A stretch of 64,000 nt of DNA from Paenibacillus foliorum (lineage in GTDB: Bacteria; Bacillota; Bacilli; Paenibacillales; NBRC-103111), in assembly GCF_013141765.1 (NCBI RefSeq), contig NZ_WHOD01000070.1, forward strand, positions 1-64,000, in the 5' to 3' direction. This document shows, one piece after another, positions 41,102 through 50,119 of the stretch. Under the pieces are notes generated by a model. The model was not told where the DNA came from, did not search any database, and saw nothing but the letters and a program-made list of their open reading frames with translations. Both the position numbers and the translations under genes were made by a program. How positions within the stretch are numbered: the stretch's first letter is position 1; every line of letters begins with the position of its first letter.

Positions 41102-42556
41102 TTACGCTCGTTTACGCAGCTTAGCTATAAAGAAACCGTCGGTATGATACTCATACGGATATATTTGCAACGGCTTAGGCTGGTCCCATTCGAACTCAGG
41201 ATGCGCCTCCAAAAACTGATTAACCATACCCTCATTTTCGTTATGTTCCAGTGTACATGTGCTGTAAACAAGCACACCACCTGGACGTAATAACGAATGA
41301 ACTTGTTCCAAAAGCTCGCGTTGGATAACACAAACCCCATCTATTTCCTGTTCACTCTTGTTCCACTTCATATCAGGCTTACGCCGGATTACACCAAGCC
41401 CAGAGCAAGGAGCATCAAGTAAGATGCGGTCAAAGCTATGCTCAGAAAATTGCTCATGCAGCTCACGCGCATCTTTTACAATAGTATGCACCGAGCTAAG
41501 ACCAAGACGTTCTGCTTGCTCTTGAACCAGCCTCTCTTTATGTTCATGAATATCGCAAGCCCATAGCTCGCCGCGATCTCCCATTTTCTCGGCTATATGA
41601 GTCGTTTTACCTCCAGGCGCTGCACAGCAATCCAATATCTTTTCACCTGGTTTAGGATCAAGACTTAGCGCAACCAGCATAGAGCTCTCATCCTGGATAG
41701 AGAATAGTCCCTCCGCATACCACGGCGTTAAAGCCATGTTGCCCCCACCTCTGACAATAACTCCGTCGGGTGCTAATTCAGATGGCTCTGCTTCAAGGCC
41801 CGCTTGCTCCAAAAGCTCAATTAGCCCGCTGCGGCTCAGCTTCAGCGTGTTAACACGTATACTCACTCGAGGCGGCACATTATTAGCTTCGCAAATTTGC
41901 TCAGTCCTGGCTTCGCCCAGCTGACGGATCCAGCGCCGTACAAGCCATTCCGGATGGGAATGAGTTAAGGCTATCCGTTCTACAGGCGGCAGACCTGCGG
42001 GGAGCTGCAAGCTGTCCTTTTGCCTGATGATGTTGCGCAGCACTCCATTGACCATTCCTGAGATCCCTTGATGCCCTTTACGCTTAGCCATATTGACAGC
42101 TTCATTAACGACAGCGTGATCAGGAATTCGATCCAAGTAATAAATTTGATAAAAGCTGAGTCGAAGTAGACTACGCACCCAAGGCTCAAGCTTGGCAAGT
42201 CCTTTTGCAACAAAACGTGCCAAATAATAGTCTATCGTATTCAATCTCTGGATGGTGCCATACACAATTTCTGTAGTTAACCCGACATCCGGTCTATCCA
42301 GATTATATTTTTGCAAAATTTGATGCAGCAGCAAATTGCTGTATGAACGGTCCTGCTCAATACGAAGCAGCACATCCAATGCAGCGTCTCTTGCGCCGCC
42401 TTTTGGTTTATTCCCATTAGAGCTGGACGGGCTACCACCTCTGCGCTTATCTGCTGTCTTTGGGCCAGTGACTGTATTCGATTTACCAGAACTGCCTTTA
42501 GCATTAGCGCTTTGTTTTGTACTCATTTTGTTGTCTTTTCCGATGCCGTTACTCAA
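41102..42556 (-). CDS. rsmB: 16S rRNA m5C967 methyltransferase RsmB
   Basis: TTG 42556 lies nine bases after AGGAGG and gives 484 residues. The first 50 residues are a Lys/Ser/Gly-rich extension not usual in RsmB. The NusB-like domain (55-190) reads ALDVLLRIEQDRSYSNLLLH and LDRIPDHAVVNEAVNMAKR. The catalytic domain has ILDCCAAPGGKTTHIAEKMG, CDIHEHK, DRILLDAPCSGLGVIRRKPD and VYSTCTLEHNENEGMV (both catalytic Cys regions). Confidence 0.96.
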   Translation of the reverse strand: MSNGIGKDNKMSTKQSANAKGSSGKSNTVTGPKTADKRRGGSPSSSNGNKPKGGARDAALDVLLRIEQDRSYSNLLLHQILQKYNLDRPDVGLTTEIVYGTIQRLNTIDYYLARFVAKGLAKLEPWVRSLLRLSFYQIYYLDRIPDHAVVNEAVNMAKRKGHQGISGMVNGVLRNIIRQKDSLQLPAGLPPVERIALTHSHPEWLVRRWIRQLGEARTEQICEANNVPPRVSIRVNTLKLSRSGLIELLEQAGLEAEPSELAPDGVIVRGGGNMALTPWYAEGLFSIQDESSMLVALSLDPKPGEKILDCCAAPGGKTTHIAEKMGDRGELWACDIHEHKERLVQEQAERLGLSSVHTIVKDARELHEQFSEHSFDRILLDAPCSGLGVIRRKPDMKWNKSEQEIDGVCVIQRELLEQVHSLLRPGGVLVYSTCTLEHNENEGMVNQFLEAHPEFEWDQPKPLQIYPYEYHTDGFFIAKLRKRA

Positions 42557-42601
42557 CTTGTATTGCCTCCTGATCTCTTTCCGGATTCCAGATACAGCTA
42601 T

Positions 42602-43549
42602 TTAACCGAGAACCGTTCCGGCCGTCAGTTGGCCGCCGCGGGCAAATTGCCCGGCGTCCATCGCCTTCTTACCGGCAGGCTGCAGCTCTGTTAGGTTTAG
42701 CAAGCCATCTCCGGTTTCTATTTGCACACCGGCTTCGCTTACAGCAACGACAGTACCTGCAGCCTGCCTAGCTTGCTTGGAAGATGCATCATTTGGTTCC
42801 GGCTTCGCGCAGGCCCAAATTTTCAATACATCGCCATTCCATAAGGTATAGGCTCCTGGTCTTGGATTAAGTCCACGCACCTTGTTCCAAATAGTCAAAG
42901 CTGGTTGATTCCAATCAATTAGCTCTTGCTCACGGCTTATATTTGGTGAATATACCGCTTCTGAGTCATTTTGAGCCACCGCTTGAACACGGCCTGCTAT
43001 TAGCTCCGGCAGTGTCTCTTTTAATAGCTGAGCCCCAGCCTGGCTAAGCTTATCAAACATAGAGCCAGTTGTGTCCGTATCCTCAATAGGAACCTCTACA
43101 CGGCTGATCATGTCCCCTGTATCTAAGCCCTCAGCCATATACATAATAGTTACACCCGTCACTGCATTACCGTTCATGACTGCATAATGGATAGGTGCGC
43201 CTCCACGATATTGCGGCAGCAAAGAAGCATGAATATTAATACAACCCAGCTTAGGAATGTCCAACACTGCTTTGGACAATATTTGGCCATAGGCTGCGGT
43301 AACAATCAGATCAGGCTGCAGCGCCTTTAATGCTTCAACCGACTCAGTGCGGCGCAGCCTCTCCGGCTGCAGTACGGGAATTCCGTACTGCTCAGCTGCT
43401 GCCTTGACCGGTGTAGGAGTCAAAACCCGCTTGCGACCAACGGGTCGGTCCGGTTGAGTGACAACGCCAACGACTTGTACACCACTTTCAAGCAAAACAA
43501 GCAATGAGGGCACAGCAAACTCCGGCGTGCCCATAAAAACTACTCTCAT
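42602..43549 (-). CDS. fmt: Methionyl-tRNA formyltransferase
   Basis: The 315-residue enzyme formylates initiator Met-tRNA. The formyltransferase domain shows [39 protein letters not shown] and [18 protein letters not shown], holding the catalytic Asn-His-Asp set. The C-terminal OB domain follows ([20 protein letters not shown]). ATG overlaps the def stop (ATGA), so the two are translationally coupled. Confidence 0.97.
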   Translation of the reverse strand: MRVVFMGTPEFAVPSLLVLLESGVQVVGVVTQPDRPVGRKRVLTPTPVKAAAEQYGIPVLQPERLRRTESVEALKALQPDLIVTAAYGQILSKAVLDIPKLGCINIHASLLPQYRGGAPIHYAVMNGNAVTGVTIMYMAEGLDTGDMISRVEVPIEDTDTTGSMFDKLSQAGAQLLKETLPELIAGRVQAVAQNDSEAVYSPNISREQELIDWNQPALTIWNKVRGLNPRPGAYTLWNGDVLKIWACAKPEPNDASSKQARQAAGTVVAVSEAGVQIETGDGLLNLTELQPAGKKAMDAGQFARGGQLTAGTVLG

Positions 43550-44025
43550 GCTTCACCGCCCTTAGGGTCAACTCGGTACACCTTATCAGCCAAGTCGGTA
43601 TACAACACCCCATTCAGATGGTCCACTTCATGCAGAATGCATCGCGCCAATAGTTCTGTCCCCTCGACAACTATTTCATTGCCGTCACGATCCAGCCCCT
43701 TCACAACTACCCGATGAGCCCGACGAACATCACCATTCATTCCGGGAATGCTCAAGCAGCCTTCGGGTCCAACTTGCTCACCTTCCGTTTCGATAACTTC
43801 TGGATTAATCAACTCGATCAAGCCTTTTTCATCACCAACATCCATCACAATTACGCGCTTTAGGATACCGATCTGAGGCGCAGCTAAACCTACACCCTCT
43901 GCATCATACATCGTATCAGCCATATCATTTAGTAGCTTATGAATGTTTGCATTAATTTTCGTTACAGGCTTACACTTTTCGCGCAGCACGGGATCCGGGT
44001 CTTTTACAATAATTTTAATAGCCAT
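43546..44025 (-). CDS. def: Peptide deformylase
   Basis: The 159-residue metalloenzyme removes the formyl group from new proteins. All three motifs are intact: [18 protein letters not shown] and [11 protein letters not shown]. The short form matches type 1 Def. AAGGTG lies about eleven bases before ATG 44025. Confidence 0.97.
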   Translation of the reverse strand: MAIKIIVKDPDPVLREKCKPVTKINANIHKLLNDMADTMYDAEGVGLAAPQIGILKRVIVMDVGDEKGLIELINPEVIETEGEQVGPEGCLSIPGMNGDVRRAHRVVVKGLDRDGNEIVVEGTELLARCILHEVDHLNGVLYTDLADKVYRVDPKGGEA

Positions 44026-44140
44026 TTACTAACACACCTTCCTTAAGGAAAAAAGTTCATTGATATACTTCTTGGAATAAAACAAATGAAATTTAATAAA
44101 TAAATGAATAGATTCATCAATTGAAGAGGTTTCTGCTCAA

Positions 44141-46768
44141 CTACATCAGCACCTGCGGATCAACATCGATACTAATCGTCAGCTTATGCTGTCTTTCCAC
44201 ATCCTCAAAGGATGCCACAGCCTGCTGTACAAGACCTGAAATAGAAGCTTCACCCCGATATTTTATCATGCATTGGAACCGATATCTATCCTTGATGCGA
44301 GCAATGGGCGATGCCACAGGGCCCAAAATCTCAATCGGGAGTGGAGCCAGCGATTTGGCAAGCTCCTTCAGACGTGCTGCCAACGATTCCGCGGTTCTCA
44401 TAAGCAAGGGTATCTGTTCATGCGATAAAGTGATCAGTATAAGCCGATGAAATGGCGGGTATTCATGGAATTTACGAAGCGTCATTTCTCTATCCTTAAA
44501 GCTATTGTAGTCATGTTTGCTTGCGCTAATAATGCTATAGTGCTCAGGGGCATACGTCTGTACAAACACTTCACCTGGCAGCTCATGCCTTCCAGCCCTT
44601 CCTGCAACCTGAGTGAGCAATTGGAAGGTCCTCTCAGCAGCACGAAAATCGGGCAAGTTAAGCACGGTGTCAGCAGCTAAGGCACCTACCAATGTAACAT
44701 GAGGAAAATCAAGTCCTTTGGCTACCATTTGAGTACCTAGCAGCACATCAGCTTGACGATTCCCGAATAGGGTCAACCATTTCTCATGGGATCCCTTCTC
44801 TGTTGTTGTATCAACGTCCATACGAATTACACGGATTCCTGGAAAGAGCTTGCTCAATTCCTCCTCCACACGTTGGGTTCCGGTGCCAAAGTGACGAATA
44901 TGCTCGCTTGTGCAGCTTGGGCATACGGTCACCTCACGTTCGGCATATCCACAGTAGTGGCAACGGATAGCGTGCGAGCTTTGGTGAAATGTTAGTGATA
45001 TATCACAATGTGGACACTGTGCTACATATCCGCATGTTCGACACATCACGAAGGTGGAATAGCCGCGGCGGTTCAGCAGCAAAACAATCTGTTCCTTCTT
45101 GTGTAACCGTTCTTCAATCGCTTTATACAAGGAACGGCTGAACATCGATCGGTTTCCCTCCCGAAGTTCCTCCCTCATATCAATAATATGAACACGAGGA
45201 AGCGGACGTCCTTCAACACGATTCTGCATCGTTAGCAGCTCAAATCGGGCTCCTGGCTGTTGAATCGCACCAATTTGCCCGGATTTGGAGGCAGGTGCAG
45301 CATTCACAATATCCGTTCTAACGGCTTCAGTTAAGCTATTTCCGCCTATAACAGCCGCCATCGACACCGGTTCCGGTGTTCTTATGGGGTTCTCTCGCAT
45401 CGTACCATACATACTTTCAAGCGAAGGTGTGGCCGAACCTAACACAACGACAGCATGATGCTGCCCGGCACGAGCAACAGCCACATCGCGTGCGTGATAT
45501 TTGGGGCTCTCCTCTTGTTTATAAGAGGATTCATGTTCTTCATCTATAATAATTAACCCTATCCGGGTAAAAGGAGCAAAAATTGCAGAACGCGCTCCAA
45601 TAACTACGCTCACCTGCTTGAGCATAATTTTGCGCCATTCATCGTATCGTTCACCATGGGATAGTCGGCTGTGCAAAACAGCAACCAAATTACCAAAGCG
45701 GCCTTTAAATCGCTCAACCATTTGTGGTGTCAACGAAATTTCGGGAACCAGCACGATTGCCTCTCTGCCTTGATCCAAACAAGTTTGAATCGACTGCAGA
45801 TAGACTTCTGTCTTACCGCTTCCAGTTACTCCCTGCAGCAAAAACACCTGATGCCTCACATCTAGAACAGCCTGTGAGATGCGGCTAAATACTTGCTGCT
45901 GCTCTGGCATGAGTGGAAGCGGCTCCGTCCTGCGAAAATAACGCTCAGCATAGGGATCACGGAACACTTCAATCTCTTGAATGTCCAGCCAGCCCTTCTC
46001 CGCTAATCCTTTGACAGTGCTTGCGCTTATGCTAAGCTCATTCAATAGTTCAGATAGCTTAATCGGATATGGATGTCCCGCTAAGTATTGAAGCACTTCC
46101 TTTTGTTTAGCCGATCTTCCTGGCAGCTGCTCCGCCCATTCCAACAGCTGCGGTGGTTCCTCAAGAGGAATAACGGTGAGCACCTTTTTGGTAGCCATCC
46201 GGTCTTTGATCAGCTGCACCTCAACTAAAGTGCCCTCCAGTATCAATTGCTTTACAGAGCCGCTGTCTGTGGCGAACTTTTGCAGCAGGGTTTCAATTTC
46301 TACCGAGCCTTTTTCACGAACATATTGGATGATTTCATCCTGTACTGGAAGCGACATTATATGTTGACCTATGTCTTGTTTTTCAACATTGCGCTCCCCT
46401 GCCATTTTATCAGCAACCTTCACATGCCGTTCATACTTAGCCTTTAATGCGCCAGGTATCATCGCCTGCAGGGCCGTAATCTCATGACATAAGTACGTAT
46501 GACTTATCCATCTGGCTAGCTCTACCAAATCGGGCGTTAATGGCGGATATAAATCCATTACTTCAGCAATAGGCTTTACCTTAGCAGGGTCATAGTCCAC
46601 ATGATCTTGAAGTCCGACCACGAACCCTTGCAGCTTTCTAGGGCCAAAAGGAACGCCAACCCTGCTTCCTACCAAGACCCATTCCCGCATTTTTTCCGGT
46701 ATAAAATAGTCGAAAGCACGGTTTGTTTGTTTCGCAGGGACATCCACAATGACTTTTGCATACATCAT
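44141..46768 (-). CDS. priA: Primosomal protein N' (replication restart helicase PriA)
   Basis: The 875-residue protein restarts replication at stalled forks. The N-terminal DNA-binding domain (1-110) starts MMYAKVIVDVPAKQTNRAFD. Helicase motifs are LLQGVTGSGKTEVYLQSIQT (I), DEEH (II) and VVLGSATPSLES (III). The paired zinc ribbons follow (CRTCGYVAQCPHC, CHYCGYAEREVTVCPSC), then GTQMVAKGLDFPHVTLVG (V). It is about 70 residues longer than the B. subtilis enzyme. The extra part, about 455-515, lies between motif III and the zinc region (NSLTEAVRTDIVNAAPASKS). The ATG overlaps the coaBC stop. Confidence 0.96.
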   Translation of the reverse strand: MMYAKVIVDVPAKQTNRAFDYFIPEKMREWVLVGSRVGVPFGPRKLQGFVVGLQDHVDYDPAKVKPIAEVMDLYPPLTPDLVELARWISHTYLCHEITALQAMIPGALKAKYERHVKVADKMAGERNVEKQDIGQHIMSLPVQDEIIQYVREKGSVEIETLLQKFATDSGSVKQLILEGTLVEVQLIKDRMATKKVLTVIPLEEPPQLLEWAEQLPGRSAKQKEVLQYLAGHPYPIKLSELLNELSISASTVKGLAEKGWLDIQEIEVFRDPYAERYFRRTEPLPLMPEQQQVFSRISQAVLDVRHQVFLLQGVTGSGKTEVYLQSIQTCLDQGREAIVLVPEISLTPQMVERFKGRFGNLVAVLHSRLSHGERYDEWRKIMLKQVSVVIGARSAIFAPFTRIGLIIIDEEHESSYKQEESPKYHARDVAVARAGQHHAVVVLGSATPSLESMYGTMRENPIRTPEPVSMAAVIGGNSLTEAVRTDIVNAAPASKSGQIGAIQQPGARFELLTMQNRVEGRPLPRVHIIDMREELREGNRSMFSRSLYKAIEERLHKKEQIVLLLNRRGYSTFVMCRTCGYVAQCPHCDISLTFHQSSHAIRCHYCGYAEREVTVCPSCTSEHIRHFGTGTQRVEEELSKLFPGIRVIRMDVDTTTEKGSHEKWLTLFGNRQADVLLGTQMVAKGLDFPHVTLVGALAADTVLNLPDFRAAERTFQLLTQVAGRAGRHELPGEVFVQTYAPEHYSIISASKHDYNSFKDREMTLRKFHEYPPFHRLILITLSHEQIPLLMRTAESLAARLKELAKSLAPLPIEILGPVASPIARIKDRYRFQCMIKYRGEASISGLVQQAVASFEDVERQHKLTISIDVDPQVLM

Positions 46769-47979
46769 TTGTTTGTCCCTTCTCCCTTCACGGTCCGTTC
46801 AGCAATCAACGTTAACAGTTCACGGGCTACACCAAGCTTCGTCATAATAGGCAGCGCCCTTACCAAACCATTCTTATCGTATATGCGTACAACATTCGTA
46901 TCGGTCCCGAAGCCTGCGCCTTCCTGCGTGACATCATTGGCAACCAGCAAGTCACAATTTTTTTTCAAAAGCTTACCCATCGCATATTCGTCGATACGTT
47001 CAGTCTCAGCAGCGAATCCTACTATGAATTGATTTTTTTTCATACTGCCAATGGTTTGTAAAATATCTTGATTCTTGACTAAGGTAAGTGTCATTTCTTG
47101 TTCATTTTTTTTAATTTTTTGCACTGCTTTCTCCACAGGCCTATAATCGGCTACTGCCGCAGCTTTGATAACAATATCTGAACCCGGCAGCCTTTCCAAA
47201 ACAGCCTCCAGCATGTTCTGTGCAGATTCAACATGCACAACCGATACACCGTTGGGAACCGACAACGAGGCTTTCCCTGTCACGAGTGTTACCTCAGCTC
47301 CCATACTTCGAGCTGCTTCCGCAATCGCATACCCCATTTTCCCGGACGAATCATTAGTTAGATATCGGACGGGGTCAATACGCTCAACTGTGCCACCTGC
47401 CGTAACTAACACCTTTTTCCCACGCAGCTGCCCCTCTTCCATAAAAAAGCGGTGAATCGCTTCTACAATTTGCTCCGGCTCCTCAAGCCTTCCCTTGCCG
47501 ACATATCCGCAAGCTAATTGCCCAGTTCCCGGCTCAACAAATAGAACCCCGCGTCCTGCCAAGGTTTCCATGTTGGCTTGAACCGCAGGATGGGCATACA
47601 TATGCACATTCATAGCGGGAGCAACAAGTACAGGAGCTGTAGTAGCCAGAAGTGTAGTAGTTAACATGTCATCAGCTAATCCATGCGCCATTTTGGCAAT
47701 AATATTCGCCGTAGCCGGCGCCACCACAACCAGGTCGGCGCGATCCGCCAGATCAATATGGGATACAACGGCCGCATCCTTCTCGTCGAATGTATCGACA
47801 ATCACATCATGCCGTGAGAGAGTTTGAAAGGTTAAAGGTGCTATAAAACGGGTTGCGGATTCTGTCATAATGACACGCACATCGGCTCCTGCTTGAGCCA
47901 ATTTACTACAGATTGCAGCTGCTTTATAAGCTGCAATTCCTCCGCTGACGCCAAGAACGATAGTTTTGTTACGAAGCAT
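46765..47979 (-). CDS. coaBC: Bifunctional phosphopantothenoylcysteine decarboxylase/synthetase
   Basis: ATG 47979 lies eight bases after GGGGGCG and gives 404 residues; the frame runs upstream to 48021 through a hairpin. The CoaC flavin domain has VLGVSGGIAAYKAAAICSKL, APATANIIAKMAHGLADDML, LVAPAMNVHMYAHPAVQANM. The catalytic GQLACGYVGKGRLEEPEQIV follows. The CoaB domain shows VLVTAGGTVERIDPVRYLTN, DSSGKMGYAIAEAA, IKAAAVADYRP and FAAETE. It performs two steps of coenzyme A synthesis. Confidence 0.96.
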   Translation of the reverse strand: MLRNKTIVLGVSGGIAAYKAAAICSKLAQAGADVRVIMTESATRFIAPLTFQTLSRHDVIVDTFDEKDAAVVSHIDLADRADLVVVAPATANIIAKMAHGLADDMLTTTLLATTAPVLVAPAMNVHMYAHPAVQANMETLAGRGVLFVEPGTGQLACGYVGKGRLEEPEQIVEAIHRFFMEEGQLRGKKVLVTAGGTVERIDPVRYLTNDSSGKMGYAIAEAARSMGAEVTLVTGKASLSVPNGVSVVHVESAQNMLEAVLERLPGSDIVIKAAAVADYRPVEKAVQKIKKNEQEMTLTLVKNQDILQTIGSMKKNQFIVGFAAETERIDEYAMGKLLKKNCDLLVANDVTQEGAGFGTDTNVVRIYDKNGLVRALPIMTKLGVARELLTLIAERTVKGEGTNK

Positions 47980-48004
47980 TCCCAATTCGCCCCCAATTAT
48001 CGAG

Positions 48005-48031
48005 AAAAAAATAACAACCACGAGGGTTGTT
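48005..48031 (-). terminator. Intrinsic terminator or attenuator between rpoZ and coaBC
   Basis: On the minus strand AACAACC-CTCGT-GGTTGTT is followed by ATTTTTTT. It lies 12 bases past the rpoZ stop and just before the coaBC ribosome site, so it would reduce or end transcription into coaBC. Confidence 0.75.
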
Positions 48032-48042
48032 GTTAGAACAGC

Positions 48043-48258
48043 TTACTTTACGATTTCTTTGCTAGGCAGCTTTTCGTAAGAGATGTGATCCTCATAAATC
48101 TCTTCCAATGCAAGTCCTACATTCTTATACGATGCTCTGTTACGAACCTCTGTTTTCGCTCCGTCACGAAGCAATCTTGCACGCTTTGCCGCAGCAACAA
48201 CCAACGAATATTTGCTATCCACTTTATCTAACAGTTTGTCAATTGACGGGTATAACAT
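48043..48258 (-). CDS. rpoZ: RNA polymerase omega subunit
   Basis: The 71-residue protein starts at ATG 48258 with GAGGTG just upstream. [20 protein letters not shown] and [12 protein letters not shown] are the omega signature; the C-terminus ends [19 protein letters not shown]. It supports beta-prime folding and ppGpp-linked stability. It begins directly after the gmk stop. Confidence 0.96.
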   Translation of the reverse strand: MLYPSIDKLLDKVDSKYSLVVAAAKRARLLRDGAKTEVRNRASYKNVGLALEEIYEDHISYEKLPSKEIVK

Positions 48259-48879
48259 TTACTTCACCTCTGCCATCCATTGTTTTATTTTACTTACCAC
48301 TTTATCCTTACGGCAATGCTCAGCTACTATAATCGATTGAATATTTGAGCATGCATGCTCTACATGATCGTTAACAATAGCATAATCATAATGCTCCATC
48401 ATGCGGATTTCATCCATTGCAACTGACATCCGGCTTCGGATTACTTCCTGCGATTCTGTTCCGCGCCCGACAATACGATTCTCTAATTCATCCATAGACG
48501 GAGGCAGTAAAAATATGAATACACCTTCAGGAAACGACTTCTTTACTTTCAGAGCACCTTGAACTTCAATCTCAAGGATAATATCCTTACCTGAGTTTAA
48601 CGTATCCTCTACAAACTTACGAGGCGTACCGTAATAATTACCAACATATTCAGCCCATTCCAACACTTGATTATCTTGGATCAACTGCTGAAATTGTTCC
48701 CTTGATTTGAAGAAATAATTCACACCGTCCACTTCACCCTCACGTGGAGCACGTGTCGTAGCTGAAACGGAGTAGATTAAATTGGGGGCACAATCCCTCA
48801 GAGCTTTGCAGACCGTTCCTTTCCCTACTCCGGAAGGTCCTGATAGTACAATTAATATTCCCTTTTCACTACTCGTCAT
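48259..48879 (-). CDS. gmk: Guanylate kinase
   Basis: ATG 48879 ([17 protein letters not shown]) is nine bases after AAGG; ATG 48885 is too close to it. The Walker A loop is [10 protein letters not shown], and the GMP-binding part reads [37 protein letters not shown] and [14 protein letters not shown] follow. It converts GMP to GDP. The first codons overlap remA. Confidence 0.96.
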   Translation of the reverse strand: MTSSEKGILIVLSGPSGVGKGTVCKALRDCAPNLIYSVSATTRAPREGEVDGVNYFFKSREQFQQLIQDNQVLEWAEYVGNYYGTPRKFVEDTLNSGKDIILEIEVQGALKVKKSFPEGVFIFLLPPSMDELENRIVGRGTESQEVIRSRMSVAMDEIRMMEHYDYAIVNDHVEHACSNIQSIIVAEHCRKDKVVSKIKQWMAEVK

Positions 48880-49129
48880 GATCATCGTCCTTATTGGAAA
48901 GTCGATGTGCCACCGTTTCAGGCTGTACCGCTGACAAAATCACGTGGTCGCTGTCCGTAATAATCACTGCTCGAGTACGGCGTCCATAAGTCGCGTCAAT
49001 CAACATGTGACGGTCACGCGCTTCTTGTATAATCCTCTTGATTGGCGCTGATTCCGGACTTACGATAGAAATGATTCTATTCGCAGAAACAATATTACCG
49101 AAACCGATATTAATAAGTTTGATAGCCAT
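48869..49129 (-). CDS. remA: Extracellular matrix regulator RemA (DUF370)
   Basis: The 86-residue protein starts at ATG 49129, with GGGAGG eight bases upstream. [38 protein letters not shown] and [20 protein letters not shown] are the RemA signature. RemA is a DNA-binding activator of biofilm matrix genes that binds DNA as a large ring. The C-terminus ends acidic (KDDDHDE), overlapping gmk. Confidence 0.96.
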   Translation of the reverse strand: MAIKLINIGFGNIVSANRIISIVSPESAPIKRIIQEARDRHMLIDATYGRRTRAVIITDSDHVILSAVQPETVAHRLSNKDDDHDE

Positions 49130-49144
49130 CTATTTTCCTCCCAC

Positions 49145-49178
49145 AGGCTTTGCTACAACAAAGCCGCCTTGTAAGCAT
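49145..49178. repeat. Degenerate copy of the 40-bp palindromic repeat
   Basis: GGCTTTG-CTACAA-CAAAGCC forms a hairpin followed by CTTGTAAGCAT, matching the hairpin-plus-tail layout of the tandem copies at 19860-19939. It sits between yicC and remA without breaking either gene. Confidence 0.65.
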
Positions 49179-49198
49179 TCATTAGCTTGATTAGCCTT

Positions 49199-50080
49199 CT
49201 ATTCGATATTCTGAATCTGCTCCCTCATTTTTTCCAGCTCAGCCTTCATTTCCACCACAAGCGTAGTGAGACCAGCATGGTTAGCTTTAGACCCGATTGT
49301 GTTCACTTCCCTGTTCATTTCTTGAACAAGAAAGTCTAACTTTCTTCCAATCGGCTCCATGGAGTCCAGCAGCTGTTTGAATTGCTGAAGATGGCTTTGC
49401 AGGCGGGTTATCTCCTCATCCACATTGGCCCGTTCGGCAAACACCGCAACCTCTGTCGCTAAACGAACCTCATCAATAACAGGATGCTGCAGCAGCTCCT
49501 GTATGCGTAAACGCAGCTTAGCTGTGTAATCCAGCACCGCTTGAGGAGCCAATTGTATGGTTTGCTCGAGGAAGGATTCTGTAGCTTCAATTCGCTGCAG
49601 GGTGTCCGCGTATAAATTCCGACCTTCGGCTTCACGCATATGAAGAAGCTGTTTAACCGCATCCCCTACGCATTCCTTAAGTTCATACTCCATCTCTTCT
49701 TCCGTAACTTCAATTGTTTCCTTAATGGAGATCAAGTCAGGAATATGCAAGTAATCCTTCACCTGCATCATACCGTCGAGTCCAAATCTGTCCTTTAGCT
49801 GCTTGGCTGCCGAATGGTAAGCTTCCGCTAAGGTCCAATTCAGCTCCGCCGTTTGATTCGCTGCAGCAGTACGTTCAATCGTGACGAACAAATCTGCACG
49901 TCCCCGTTTGATCTGCTGCTGAATGGTGCGTTTAAGTAAATCCTCATACTTTAACCATTCGCGGGGCATCCTAACAATAACTTCACAATACCGATGATTG
50001 ACCGTTTTCAGGTCCATTTGCACGCTATAGCCAGCAAATACGCGGTTTGCTTGTCCGAATCCGGTCATACTGCGAATCAT
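49199..50080 (-). CDS. yicC: YicC/YloC family endoribonuclease-like protein
   Basis: The 293-residue product begins MIRSMTGFGQANRVFAGYSV, the family's invariant head, and has LKTVNHRYCEVIVRMPREW. It ends with EEITRLQSHLQQFKQLLDSM and KLDFLVQEMNREVNTIGSKA. YicC proteins are RNases involved in small-RNA turnover in E. coli; the Firmicute role is unclear. The ribosome site (GGATGTG) is weak. It heads the remA-gmk-rpoZ group. Confidence 0.95.
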   Translation of the reverse strand: MIRSMTGFGQANRVFAGYSVQMDLKTVNHRYCEVIVRMPREWLKYEDLLKRTIQQQIKRGRADLFVTIERTAAANQTAELNWTLAEAYHSAAKQLKDRFGLDGMMQVKDYLHIPDLISIKETIEVTEEEMEYELKECVGDAVKQLLHMREAEGRNLYADTLQRIEATESFLEQTIQLAPQAVLDYTAKLRLRIQELLQHPVIDEVRLATEVAVFAERANVDEEITRLQSHLQQFKQLLDSMEPIGRKLDFLVQEMNREVNTIGSKANHAGLTTLVVEMKAELEKMREQIQNIE

Positions 50081-50119
50081 CGCATTTTCACATCCATTAT
50101 CCTATATTAATTCATTTTG

